Origin: a virus
DNA: 64,000 bases
Virus record (IMG/VR): IMGVR_UViG_3300023184_000024
Span: 288,755 to 352,754 of that record
Reading direction: 5' to 3' (one strand)
The position numbers and the translations under genes are program-made. Every line of letters starts with the position of its first letter. Position 1 is the stretch's first letter. The notes under the pieces were generated by a model. It ran no database searches, was not told the DNA's origin, and saw only the letters and a list, made by a program, of their open reading frames with translations. Shown one piece after another: positions 47,242 to 55,653 of this stretch.

Positions 47242-48645
47242 ATGATAAAAAGAATTGCCCTGAGCTTGATCAGCCTTGCGCTGATAGCGGTAGCCACTGC
47301 ACAAACAACAACCGGAACGTCGGGTACCTCTGGCGGCACAACCACTGGAACTACTACAGTTATTAACCAAGGTAGCTATGATTCCAAATCATTGGTAGAT
47401 ACCAATAGTACTAGTAACAGCGTGAGCACAATTAACACAAACAACGTTAACAGTGGCACTATTACCAACAACAATAACACCAGTTTAACTGGTGGAACAA
47501 CAAATACCAACGTTAACACAAATACCAACAATGGTACAATGACCAACAACAATAACAACAACAACGTTATGAGTGGCAGTGTTACCTATACAAACAACAA
47601 CAACAATGTAAACAGCGGTACTCAAACGTTCAACAACAATAACGTCAACACTGGTACAATGACCAATAATAACAACAATGTCAATACCAGCACCAGTTCG
47701 AGTACTAATGTTAACACCAATAACAATGTCAACAGCGGTACACAAACGTTCAACAATAATAATGCTAGTACATCATCCAGCACAGCAGTTAATACTAATA
47801 ACAATATTAACAGCGGCACAATGACTTACAACAACAACAATGTCAGCTCTAGTACAAGTACCAATACAAATAACAATAACAATGTCAGCACAAGTACCAA
47901 CACAAATTATCAGTATGGTACAATGACCAATAATAACAACAACGTGAATACCAGTACCAGTGCCAACACCAATAACAATGTTAACACAGGTGACATGACC
48001 AACCGTAATATCAACAATACCACTGCTACAACCAGCAACACCAACACCAATGTTAACAGTGGCACAATGACCAACATTAATCAGAATACCAACAATGGTA
48101 CAATGACCAACAACAACAATAACACTAGTACAAGCACCAATGTCAATCAAAATGCCAACGTTAATCAAAACATCAACAGTGGTGAAATGACTAACAAGAA
48201 TATCAACGAAACAACTATCACGCAAAAAGTTATTCAACCTCCACCAACTGCTGTTGCTCCTGCAATGATGAGTGGTGGCAATGCCGATTTATGTAGTACT
48301 GGTACCAGTGGTAGTGTTCAGACTCAAATATTTGGAGTAGGTGCCGGCAGTACCAGTCGTGATATGAATTGTGAACGATTAAAGTTAAGTAAAACTTTGT
48401 ATGATATGGGTATGAAGGTTGCCGCTGTGGCCACAATGTGTCAAGACCGTAGAGTATTTGATGCCATGTTGGCCGCTGGCACACCCTGCCCGTTTGAAGG
48501 CAAGATTGGTGAACAAGCCAAGGCTGCATGGGAATCAAATCCAGAAAAGTTGCCAAAACTTGAAGAGGAAAAACTAGATGACACTTACAAGAAAGTTGGC
48601 TTCGGCGCTTTGCTTGGCGTTCTCATTCATAACGCTTTCAAGTAA
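47242..48645 (+). CDS. Secreted Asn/Thr-rich repeat protein
   Basis: A 467-residue protein. Signal peptide: MIKRIALSLISLALIAVATA. About residues 40-330 consist of degenerate units of the type NVNSGTMTNNNNNVN, I count about 12, dominated by Asn, Thr, Ser and Gly. The tandem DNA is AAC/AAT-rich. The C-terminal 110 residues are ordinary and Cys-containing (NCERLKLSKTLYDMGMKVAA, VATMCQDRRVFDAML, GTPCPFEGKIGEQ). A long repeat in a secreted protein suggests a surface fibre, adhesin or biofilm/curli-like material. I chose ATG 47242, after AGGTGAG, over a GTG at 47233. The last 68 bases overlap the next gene. Confidence 0.75.
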   Translation: MIKRIALSLISLALIAVATAQTTTGTSGTSGGTTTGTTTVINQGSYDSKSLVDTNSTSNSVSTINTNNVNSGTITNNNNTSLTGGTTNTNVNTNTNNGTMTNNNNNNNVMSGSVTYTNNNNNVNSGTQTFNNNNVNTGTMTNNNNNVNTSTSSSTNVNTNNNVNSGTQTFNNNNASTSSSTAVNTNNNINSGTMTYNNNNVSSSTSTNTNNNNNVSTSTNTNYQYGTMTNNNNNVNTSTSANTNNNVNTGDMTNRNINNTTATTSNTNTNVNSGTMTNINQNTNNGTMTNNNNNTSTSTNVNQNANVNQNINSGEMTNKNINETTITQKVIQPPPTAVAPAMMSGGNADLCSTGTSGSVQTQIFGVGAGSTSRDMNCERLKLSKTLYDMGMKVAAVATMCQDRRVFDAMLAAGTPCPFEGKIGEQAKAAWESNPEKLPKLEEEKLDDTYKKVGFGALLGVLIHNAFK

Positions 48646-51088
48646 TGCTCAAGTAGATAGTACCACCGGTAATTTAATAAATTACGGTACATCTGCCACG
48701 GATACAACCAGTACTTGGAACAACGGCGTCTACGTTAACCAGCTATGCTTTGCTGCCGGCCAACCAGGAAACTGTGGACCAAACCCTAGTGTTCGTCAAG
48801 GTGGCTATATCAACTTCAGTTACGGCACAGCTGATCTTAATCAAATTGTCAACATAAACCGAGCCCTGGCTGCTGGCGGCACAGGAGTACAACTCAGTGG
48901 ATTTAACTTTGGATTTACAGCAAAGAATGGTAATGGCTGGGACGATGCTAGACAGGATTATCTAGCCGCTTATGTTAAACTATATGGCAGTGGCGGCAAT
49001 TTAGTTGCCAATTATGATTACTCAGCACAGACTAACAGAAAATACAATTGGACTAACTTTAGCTTTAACGAAACATTTGCCAACCCGGCGGCCGCTTCAC
49101 AGTATAGTAACGCACAAGTGGGCTTTGTAGGCAGAGACAATAACTTCTGGGCAGGAAATTATGGTCCTGAAATTTTTAATGTTAGTTTTAGTTTGAAATA
49201 TCGTGTTGATCCTTGTGCTCAGAATCCTGCCTACAGTCCTAGTTGTTCTGGATTTAACACAGTTACAACCAGTAACAATTTGTTTAATTCTAGTGTATGG
49301 GGAAGTTCCGTAAATCAAGCAATTGCCATTAATACCGCATTAAAGAACGGCGGCATTGGTGCCACAGTGCACGGCTTTAACTATGGATTTGATTATACAG
49401 TAGGTGAAAGTTGGTTCGGTTGTACAGCTACCAATCAAGATGGATCTTGTAGTTGGTATATGAATATTCCTGCTCAAGTAAGTGCCACAGCACGACTTAC
49501 CAACAGTAGCAATCAAACAATATATTCAAAAGGTCATACATTAACCGGTGACGGCACCAGCGGATCGGTGAGTGGGCAGTATTTGTTGACAACCAGTTTG
49601 AATCAAACATCCTTGGGCAATGTCAGCTTAACGGGTAGTACTTCGGGTACCGGATCATCCATTGGTAATTTTTCAGCAAGTTTGATTTATACTGCTGACC
49701 CTTGTGTGTCTAACCCATTGTACAATGCATCTTGTTCAGGATATGCCGTTGCTTTTGCTAAAAATATGTTATTGGGCTCGACAGTTGCCAGTGCGTCTGG
49801 TCCTATAGTGGCTTCGAGTGGTTCAATAAGTTTGTCAACAACATCAACAGGTTCGTTAGAACCAGCACCAACATCGGGACCAACAGAACAAAGCGGACCA
49901 ACACAACCCCAACAAACATCCGGACCTGCCCCAAATCCCACACAAGATTCGGGTCAAACTACAGCACAATCGGATCCTGCACAACCAAGTCCAACACAAG
50001 CAGGTCCTGCTCCCACAAGTCCGCAACCTGCCGGCGGGCCTCCGCAGACTGCAACAGCAAGTGCGCCAAATTCATCTGGACCTAGTGGAGGAGGCTCAGC
50101 AGGTCCAAGTAAATTAGCAATGAGTGTGGTTAAAACAGCACAGGCAAATGACAAAGCTACGCAAAATGCCGCAGTACAGAATGCCGCTAAAACTCTAGAA
50201 GGTTCAATACAAAGTTCGCAAGCCGCTAGTAATGCCGCAATTAGCATGAATCAAGATATGAGTGCTAACAGTGCTGTTGCAGCCGCAAACTTTGCTGGCC
50301 AAACAACACAGGCTAGTCAGCAAACTGCTATACAAGCAACTCAACAAACATCACAGTCTAATGTGCAACAGACGCAACAAAGTTCTAGGGTAACACAGCA
50401 AGTACAGCAACAACACGATGTACAAGTATCAATGATTCAATCAACTAACGGAGTTTCACAAATTCAACAGTTTATATATACTCCTCCGGTACAGCAACAA
50501 ACTGATACACTGTCTGCACAGATTAGTATGTTAAAACCACCCGCTCCACTGGTCATTGAAATGCAACAACAAACTAGTGGCGGCACTGGTTTAACTGTTA
50601 GTCGCAACTTGTTTGCTTACAATCCATTAATGTCATCAAATACTGCCAATATGTCAGCACTATTGCCTGCTCCTCAACCTGTGTATCAACCTAGATTAGA
50701 TACTAGACAAAGTGAAGTGGAAACGCCACAAATGCCGATTGCCAGTTTTGGCGGTGCAGGCCGTGCCGGTAATCCGTTGTCAGAAATACTGATGCAACAA
50801 AAATTTGAAATCATGCAGGATAATATAGCGCAACCGGGCAGTTTGGTGAATAGAAATGCGCTACCAAATGAGCTGGCAGGTGGCATTGATATTGCTAGTA
50901 TAGCCAGTGTGCCCCAGGGATTTAATGCTTATTCATTTGTGTTAAAAGATGCGTCGTTCTATGAGCCAAAAGAAGTTTATAAAAATCAACGCACAGTTGA
51001 CAATGAACGAGTGTTGCGAGGATTGACCAGAGGTAGTGACAGCTTACATCAACGCATGGTTGATCAACAGTATAAGATAGGAAATTAA
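48578..51088 (+). CDS. Large secreted protein with DPC-SCSG repeats
   Basis: An 836-residue protein with a signal peptide (MTLTRKLASALCLAFSFITL, cleaved near SNA). Two homologous beta domains (about residues 30-215 and 225-375) are each followed by DPC..NP.Y..SCSG (DPCAQNPAYSPSCSGF, DPCVSNPLYNASCSGY). A Pro/Gln/Ser-rich linker (about 425-515) and a long Gln-rich helical tail (about 520-640) follow. I recall similar DPC..NPLYN..C.GY repeats in marine phage proteins. It may be a host-surface or virion-attached protein. The signal peptide is encoded in a different frame over the end of the previous gene. Confidence 0.75.
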   Translation: MTLTRKLASALCLAFSFITLSSNAQVDSTTGNLINYGTSATDTTSTWNNGVYVNQLCFAAGQPGNCGPNPSVRQGGYINFSYGTADLNQIVNINRALAAGGTGVQLSGFNFGFTAKNGNGWDDARQDYLAAYVKLYGSGGNLVANYDYSAQTNRKYNWTNFSFNETFANPAAASQYSNAQVGFVGRDNNFWAGNYGPEIFNVSFSLKYRVDPCAQNPAYSPSCSGFNTVTTSNNLFNSSVWGSSVNQAIAINTALKNGGIGATVHGFNYGFDYTVGESWFGCTATNQDGSCSWYMNIPAQVSATARLTNSSNQTIYSKGHTLTGDGTSGSVSGQYLLTTSLNQTSLGNVSLTGSTSGTGSSIGNFSASLIYTADPCVSNPLYNASCSGYAVAFAKNMLLGSTVASASGPIVASSGSISLSTTSTGSLEPAPTSGPTEQSGPTQPQQTSGPAPNPTQDSGQTTAQSDPAQPSPTQAGPAPTSPQPAGGPPQTATASAPNSSGPSGGGSAGPSKLAMSVVKTAQANDKATQNAAVQNAAKTLEGSIQSSQAASNAAISMNQDMSANSAVAAANFAGQTTQASQQTAIQATQQTSQSNVQQTQQSSRVTQQVQQQHDVQVSMIQSTNGVSQIQQFIYTPPVQQQTDTLSAQISMLKPPAPLVIEMQQQTSGGTGLTVSRNLFAYNPLMSSNTANMSALLPAPQPVYQPRLDTRQSEVETPQMPIASFGGAGRAGNPLSEILMQQKFEIMQDNIAQPGSLVNRNALPNELAGGIDIASIASVPQGFNAYSFVLKDASFYEPKEVYKNQRTVDNERVLRGLTRGSDSLHQRMVDQQYKIGN

Positions 51089-51089
51089 T

Positions 51090-51278
51090 ATGGATTATAT
51101 TGCTTATTTTATGCTGGGATTTGGATTTGGTATACCGTTTTACTATATCTTTTATTACAATAACTCCATGGATCGACTTGAACGTATGAAACATGATCTA
51201 TCAGTAAAGAAAGAATGGTGTAGAATGTTGGCCGAACAAAAAACAAACAATTCAAAATGGCCAGTGGGTTGGAATTAA
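51090..51278 (+). CDS. Small single-span membrane protein
   Basis: A 62-residue protein from ATG 51090, preceded by AGGAAATTA. One N-terminal hydrophobic helix (YIAYFMLGFGFGIPFYYIFY) with a short helical tail (MDRLERMKHDLSVKKEWCRM). It sits between two envelope-type genes and could be an accessory to the coiled-coil membrane protein at 51293. No family recognised. Confidence 0.6.
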   Translation: MDYIAYFMLGFGFGIPFYYIFYYNNSMDRLERMKHDLSVKKEWCRMLAEQKTNNSKWPVGWN

Positions 51279-51292
51279 ATTAGGAGAAAAAA

Positions 51293-51913
51293 ATGACAGA
51301 AGAAATCAAAGATGTAAATGCCAAAGTCGACGAACTTGAAGCAGCCGCAAAGAAGTATGCTAGTAAAGATACAGTTATCAGTATCGGTGGATATGAATTT
51401 ACCCCCGCTAAACTAATGGTGGCAGCCACAATTGTATCATCTATATTAGGTGGACTGTACGGCACATTCGAAGTGTACAAAGACTATGTCGGTATGAAGA
51501 AAAAGATTGCTGAATACTCTGCCCCAGACCTAAGTGGGTTTGACAAGCGTTTAGCAGTCATTGAAGAGAATAGTGCCAAGACCAGCGACTACACACGTGA
51601 TATTAAAACAGACTTAAAAAACGATTTACGTCGTAACGAAACAGTTACTGAGCAAATAGAACGCAGTGTTAAAAATACACAACGTGAAACTGAAGGTGAA
51701 ATGCGTGATATGCGCAAGGCGGTAAGAGAAGACTTGGAAAGAGCAAGAAACGAAGCCAACGCAATTCGCAAGGACATGGAATCAACACGCAAGGAAATCA
51801 ACAGCGAATTTACTGCGGCTCGTAGAGAAATAAACCGTGAAGTAGAAACACTAAAGAGAGAAGTTGACAGTAAAATACAAAAAGCCATTGACAATCCCCT
51901 GGCCAACAAGTGA
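51293..51913 (+). CDS. Membrane-anchored coiled-coil protein
   Basis: A 206-residue protein: an N-terminal acidic helix, one membrane helix (LMVAATIVSSILGGLYGTF, about residues 39-57), then nearly 130 residues of continuous coiled coil rich in Glu, Lys and Arg (VKNTQRETEGEMRDMRKAVR). TTAGGAGAAAAAA gives a strong ribosome-binding site. The design resembles holin-accessory, spanin-like or membrane-scaffold proteins, but the coil is too long for a typical i-spanin. Function unknown. It is convergent with the racemase. Confidence 0.7.
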   Translation: MTEEIKDVNAKVDELEAAAKKYASKDTVISIGGYEFTPAKLMVAATIVSSILGGLYGTFEVYKDYVGMKKKIAEYSAPDLSGFDKRLAVIEENSAKTSDYTRDIKTDLKNDLRRNETVTEQIERSVKNTQRETEGEMRDMRKAVREDLERARNEANAIRKDMESTRKEINSEFTAARREINREVETLKREVDSKIQKAIDNPLANK

Positions 51914-52594
51914 TTATTGTTTGAGAACAGACCGTACCAGGCTGTCTATGCTGTTGATCAACGGAACATTTTTATAATGTGTTTCTTTGACAGCCAACGG
52001 TATCTCTGTACAGCCTAGTACTACGGCATCGACGCCCCAGGGAATTAACTGATCAATTGTGTTTAATAGCAGATCGTGTGCTTCATCAATCTGGCCTGAC
52101 TTAACAAGATCTATCGCGGGTTGTACAACGTTGTCCATTTGATGTGTGTCGGGCGTGATACATTTCCATCCTGACTTGCCCAAGTAGTCCTGGTATAATC
52201 CCAAACTCATTGTGGCTTTTGTGCCTATTATTCCAACGGTGCCACTGTATATTTTTAATGCTGTTAATTCTTCTGCCACACTGCCCACAATGTGTGTGAT
52301 TGGCACGCCAAGTTGGCTCAACCTGTCAAACCAAAAATGTGCTGTATTGCATGGGATTACAATATGGTCACACCCTGCATTTTTTAAACCCAATACGCCA
52401 GCTTTGAGTTTGGCCCAGGGGAGATCATCTCTATTAATTAAACTGGTACTACGATCTGGCACAGTGGGGTCATTCCACAACACAAAAGGTATGTGTTCTT
52501 GATCGCAAGTGGCCGGAGTTTGTTGAATTAATCTTGTGACAAACTCTGCTGATGCTGCCGGCCCCATGCCACCTAGGATGCCTAGACGTTTCAT
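51914..52594 (-). CDS. Aspartate/glutamate racemase
   Basis: A 226-residue cofactor-independent racemase. GILGGMGPAAS opens the fold, the first catalytic Cys is in PCNTAH (near residue 82) and the second in GCTEIPL (near 193), as in aspartate racemase. It interconverts L- and D-aspartate (or glutamate). D-amino acids feed cell-wall synthesis or act as signals. It is the last gene of a four-gene minus-strand operon with a solute-binding protein and a dicarboxylate/amino-acid symporter, so its substrate is probably the imported amino acid. It overlaps the upstream membrane protein gene by 4 bases. Confidence 0.9.
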   Translation of the reverse strand: MKRLGILGGMGPAASAEFVTRLIQQTPATCDQEHIPFVLWNDPTVPDRSTSLINRDDLPWAKLKAGVLGLKNAGCDHIVIPCNTAHFWFDRLSQLGVPITHIVGSVAEELTALKIYSGTVGIIGTKATMSLGLYQDYLGKSGWKCITPDTHQMDNVVQPAIDLVKSGQIDEAHDLLLNTIDQLIPWGVDAVVLGCTEIPLAVKETHYKNVPLINSIDSLVRSVLKQ

Positions 52595-53196
52595 TTTTTA
52601 TTGAATAACAAGCTGGAAGCAATGCCCATTGCGGTCTGCATCTCTTCTACGTTGTCTGGTTGCTCTTTCCAGCCCACACTAATTTGTCCGATGAATACGC
52701 CAGGTTCAGCGGGTACACTGATACGGCACATATAGTTTATACCATAGTCTTTGTACACAAAGCCAATGAGACTCTGCGGTTTAAGATATGGACTGCAGGG
52801 AATCTTACCTGACATTAAACCAATAACGTCATTGTTGTTATTGTAGTCTTTGGAAAACAATCCAACTTGCAGGCCGTCGTGATTCTTATCTCTTCCTGCA
52901 CCACGTGTGACCAAATAAACAACTTTACGAGTGTTGATTAATGTGTTTACTTCTAGAATGGCAATCATTTCTGCATTGGTATTCTTCAACAAAAAGTTTG
53001 CGGCTTCTTCGTACTTGCCATTCATCCTGGGCAAAGCTTGTTGAGCACGATAAGTTGCCAAAAAGGCATCTTTTTCAGTGTAAACAATCCAGCCGCCAAA
53101 CCCTAATATGCAAAGTAACACAACCGCAAACAAGCGGAATGGACTGGAACCAATCCATTCCAACAGCGTTAACAGTGTAGCTTTAAGTTGTTCCAC
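52591..53196 (-). CDS. Single-span membrane protein, sensor-like outer domain
   Basis: A 201-residue protein with an N-terminal membrane helix (LFAVVLLCILGFGGWIVYT, about residues 22-40). The remainder is an extracytoplasmic domain of about 155 residues with mixed strands (AEMIAILEVNTLINTRKVVY, VGLFSKDYNNNNDVIGLMSG) and GAF/PAS-like length. In the operon it lies between the symporter and the racemase, overlapping both. It could sense the ligand or regulate transport. A holin with a periplasmic domain (as in T4 gpT) is an alternative. No sequence motif proves either. Confidence 0.65.
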   Translation of the reverse strand: MEQLKATLLTLLEWIGSSPFRLFAVVLLCILGFGGWIVYTEKDAFLATYRAQQALPRMNGKYEEAANFLLKNTNAEMIAILEVNTLINTRKVVYLVTRGAGRDKNHDGLQVGLFSKDYNNNNDVIGLMSGKIPCSPYLKPQSLIGFVYKDYGINYMCRISVPAEPGVFIGQISVGWKEQPDNVEEMQTAMGIASSLLFNKK

Positions 53197-54460
53197 CAGC
53201 GGCTACCTCTTTGTCACAGACAAATGCTGTGACTGCTACGTTGCCGTGTACATGACTTGCTGTGCGAATCATATCCATTAATGGATCAACTGCGATCAAC
53301 AATACTAACACCGCTTCGCTGGGCAGTTTCAACAAGTCACAAACAACTGCCACTGTGGCCACTGTAAGGATACCTGTTGTGCCTGCACTGGCTAAACCAG
53401 CAAGGATACTGCCTAATAGTACAACCAACAATCCTGTAACACCCAGTGGTGCGTCATAGATGTTGGCAATGAATACTGTGGCAATGGCGTAGTAAACAAT
53501 GCTGCCAATACGGTTAACAGTAAAACTCAGTGGAACTGTAAGTTCAACTCCGCCTTTGTCAAAGTGTAGTTTGTGTAACGCCTCTTGTGCATATGGAATG
53601 CAAGCTAAACTACTACGTGAACTAACAGCAACAATTAATGTTTCTTTGGTTTCTTTAATAACAGTAGCAAGACTTAATCCGCTACGTGCCCAAATTACAG
53701 CAGTACCTGCGGCAATAACCAAGAAGCCACCGATAGCTTGTTGCATTACAAAGTCAAACATGGTCATAAAAATACCAACACCTACTTTACCAACCTGTGA
53801 CGAAATCATTGCTAATAGTGCTATTGGTAGGAAGTAGTTTAGGAATTTAAAGATACTGATACTGGCTTGCTGGACACTCTTTAGTACTTCAACCAACATG
53901 CGCTGACCTTCAGTCTTTAAGTGACCAAGGGCTACACCAAAGATCAAACAGAAGATAACAATCTTCAAACTTTCACCATTGTTTAGTGTGTTGAAGATAT
54001 TTTCTGGAATAAACTTCTCTGCCATTTTACCTGCATTAACTGGTGCGGCTGTTGGCATTGGTTCTTTAAGAGTAATGTTTAAATCAGTGCCACTGTCTTT
54101 ATCGTTGACCAATACACCAAGTTGTGTTTTCTTCTCAGGGGTCATTTCAGTGCCAGTGATCAAAACTGTACCTACTCCAATTGTAGCGGCAATAAACATA
54201 CTGCTGACAAAGCCAATGATGATTCTACGAATTAACGCCTGACTGCCTTCTTTTTGTAGCAAGCCAATAATACCAACTAGAATAGTAGCAAGTAAGAATG
54301 GTAGTACAACTACCTTTAATAAACTAATATAGATACTGCCAATGCTGTCCAGTCCAATACTAAATGCTGGAGCATAAACTCCGCTTAGTATACCTACAAT
54401 AATTGATCCTAAGATGGTCCAAGGACTTGTCAGGAAACTTTTTAAATGTGATGTTGTCAT
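53183..54460 (-). CDS. Dicarboxylate/amino acid:cation symporter (GltP/DctA-like)
   Basis: A 425-residue member of the DAACS transporter family, close to the usual 410-430. Typical signatures are present: the serine-rich hairpin VSSRSSLACIP (near residue 285), SAGTTG (near 365) and the substrate-binding helix region DPLMDMIRTASHVHGN (near 395-410). These transporters import glutamate, aspartate or C4 dicarboxylates with Na+ or H+. About 8 membrane helices plus two hairpins are predicted. It is encoded 9 bases after the solute-binding protein gene and overlaps the next gene. Phage-encoded symporters of this type are unusual. Confidence 0.9.
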   Translation of the reverse strand: MTTSHLKSFLTSPWTILGSIIVGILSGVYAPAFSIGLDSIGSIYISLLKVVVLPFLLATILVGIIGLLQKEGSQALIRRIIIGFVSSMFIAATIGVGTVLITGTEMTPEKKTQLGVLVNDKDSGTDLNITLKEPMPTAAPVNAGKMAEKFIPENIFNTLNNGESLKIVIFCLIFGVALGHLKTEGQRMLVEVLKSVQQASISIFKFLNYFLPIALLAMISSQVGKVGVGIFMTMFDFVMQQAIGGFLVIAAGTAVIWARSGLSLATVIKETKETLIVAVSSRSSLACIPYAQEALHKLHFDKGGVELTVPLSFTVNRIGSIVYYAIATVFIANIYDAPLGVTGLLVVLLGSILAGLASAGTTGILTVATVAVVCDLLKLPSEAVLVLLIAVDPLMDMIRTASHVHGNVAVTAFVCDKEVAAGGTT

Positions 54461-54469
54461 GATGTGTCC

Positions 54470-55288
54470 TTATTTCTTTTCTGCTTTGTAACGATCCATT
54501 AACTTTTTAGTGTCAATATTATTGTATTCATTTTTAATAACGTAATTAACAATGCTTAACAATTGAATTGCTCGGGGATTCACAGCAATAGCAATGTTAT
54601 CTACGCTGTCGCTGATTGTAATTGACTTAGTAGTAATTGCCGCGTCGGGCTTTTCAAAAGCAATTTTCTTGATTTCAAATTCATCACGGTAAGCGGCAGC
54701 AATGTCGCCACGTGTGACTTTGTCAATGATCACATCCCATTTTTCTTCAGGAAGGAATACTGCGTTGGGAAAGTTTACACGAGCAAATGTATCGTAACTT
54801 GAGTTCTTGATAAAACTTATCTTGCCATTAAAATCTCTAATGACTTGGTATACTTCACGTCCTTGGCTGTTCTGACTTAGCCACAAACGATTAATAACCA
54901 AACTCTGTCTTAGTTTAATGTAAGGATCGCTGAATCTAACAACTTGTAAACGTGGCCCAGTTACGGATAGTTTACTAACTGCAATATCTGCTTTACCGTC
55001 ACGAACCTGTTCTACAACTTCAGCAAAACTTTCAGCATCGCGTCTGAACTGCACTGGCACTCCGAGTAGGACACTAATTCGTCGAGCAATCTCAACGTCG
55101 AGACCTCGAATATTATCCTCGTCACCACTGAAGAATGGAGGATTGTCTTTTTTGGTCATTGCCACAACAAGCACATTGGCTTTTTTGATTGCGGCAATAT
55201 CTGCGGGCAGAGGTACGGTTGACGTTGGTAACTGTGCAGACGCAACAGAGGCCAACAACATTAGTACAGAGGCGAGTAATTTTTTCAT
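54470..55288 (-). CDS. Periplasmic amino-acid-binding protein (SBP family 3)
   Basis: A 272-residue protein with a signal peptide (MKKLLASVLMLLASVASAQ). The mature part has family 3 landmarks: VLVVAMTKKDNPPFFSG, GLDVEIARRISVLLGVPVQF, VRDGKADIAVSKLSVTGPR and VRFSDPYI, the bacterial amino-acid-binding-protein pattern. It probably binds an amino acid in the periplasm. No ABC permease is nearby; the downstream gene is a secondary symporter, which does not normally use a binding protein. It may therefore scavenge for the host or sense ligand. ATG 55288 starts the signal peptide. A candidate late promoter is 22 bases upstream. Confidence 0.88.
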   Translation of the reverse strand: MKKLLASVLMLLASVASAQLPTSTVPLPADIAAIKKANVLVVAMTKKDNPPFFSGDEDNIRGLDVEIARRISVLLGVPVQFRRDAESFAEVVEQVRDGKADIAVSKLSVTGPRLQVVRFSDPYIKLRQSLVINRLWLSQNSQGREVYQVIRDFNGKISFIKNSSYDTFARVNFPNAVFLPEEKWDVIIDKVTRGDIAAAYRDEFEIKKIAFEKPDAAITTKSITISDSVDNIAIAVNPRAIQLLSIVNYVIKNEYNNIDTKKLMDRYKAEKK

Positions 55289-55308
55289 TTGTATGTGTCC
55301 ATAATGTA

Positions 55309-55321
55309 GGTATTTAATACC
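55309..55321 (-). promoter_or_regulatory. Candidate late promoter with palindromic flank
   Basis: TAAATA on the minus strand (55311-55316) inside the palindrome-like GGTATTTAATACC (55309-55321), 22 bases before the binding-protein ATG. The symmetry could also be an operator. Confidence 0.5.
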
Positions 55322-55349
55322 CAATGTTATTTATGTTTTTAGATGTTAC

Positions 55350-55379
55350 AAAAAAAAGTCCCTTGCGGGACTCTTTTTA
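55350..55379. terminator. Bidirectional intrinsic terminator
   Basis: AGTCCC (55357-55362), TTGC loop, GGGACT (55367-55372), with an A-run before and a T-run after. It can end minus-strand transcription from the Lys/Pro/Ala-rich gene and also plus-strand transcription. Confidence 0.85.
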
Positions 55380-55619
55380 TTTTGCCGCTGTTTTGGGCGC
55401 TTTGGGTTTTACAGGTGCCTTGGGCTTTGGTTCTGCCTTGGGTGTTGCTTTAGGTGTTGCTTTAGGTGTTGCAGGCGCCTTTGGCTTAGCAGGTGCTGCC
55501 ACTGATGCTTCGGTGCCAGCAGGCACAATTTCAACATTAGGAGCAGATGCTTCTACTTTGTATGGTGCTTCTACAACCGTTGGGGTCGGCTTAAAAAAGT
55601 CTAAAATTTTCTTTAACAT
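55377..55619 (-). CDS. Lys/Pro/Ala-rich H1-like protein
   Basis: An 80-residue protein. The first 15 residues form a short amphipathic helix (MLKKILDFFKPTPTVVEAPY). From about residue 40 it consists of ATPK/APK repeats (PKAPATPKATPKATPKAEP and on), resembling histone H1-like C-terminal tails. It could bind DNA or RNA. A consensus AAGGAG precedes the ATG, and a TAAATA lies 27 bases upstream. Its stop codon is inside the terminator. Confidence 0.7.
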   Translation of the reverse strand: MLKKILDFFKPTPTVVEAPYKVEASAPNVEIVPAGTEASVAAPAKPKAPATPKATPKATPKAEPKPKAPVKPKAPKTAAK

Positions 55620-55646
55620 TAATATCTCCTTAAAATGTCAGTGAAG

Positions 55647-55652
55647 TATTTA
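55647..55652 (-). promoter_or_regulatory. Candidate late promoter on minus strand
   Basis: TAAATA on the minus strand, 27 bases before ATG 55619, at the stop end of the upstream gene. Confidence 0.4.
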
Positions 55653-55653
55653 A

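Noticed and set aside
47400-48200. CRISPR-like or tandem DNA repeat array
   Set aside because: The repeats stay in one reading frame, vary in length and encode Asn/Thr units of a signal-peptide protein. There are no constant repeats separated by unique spacers.
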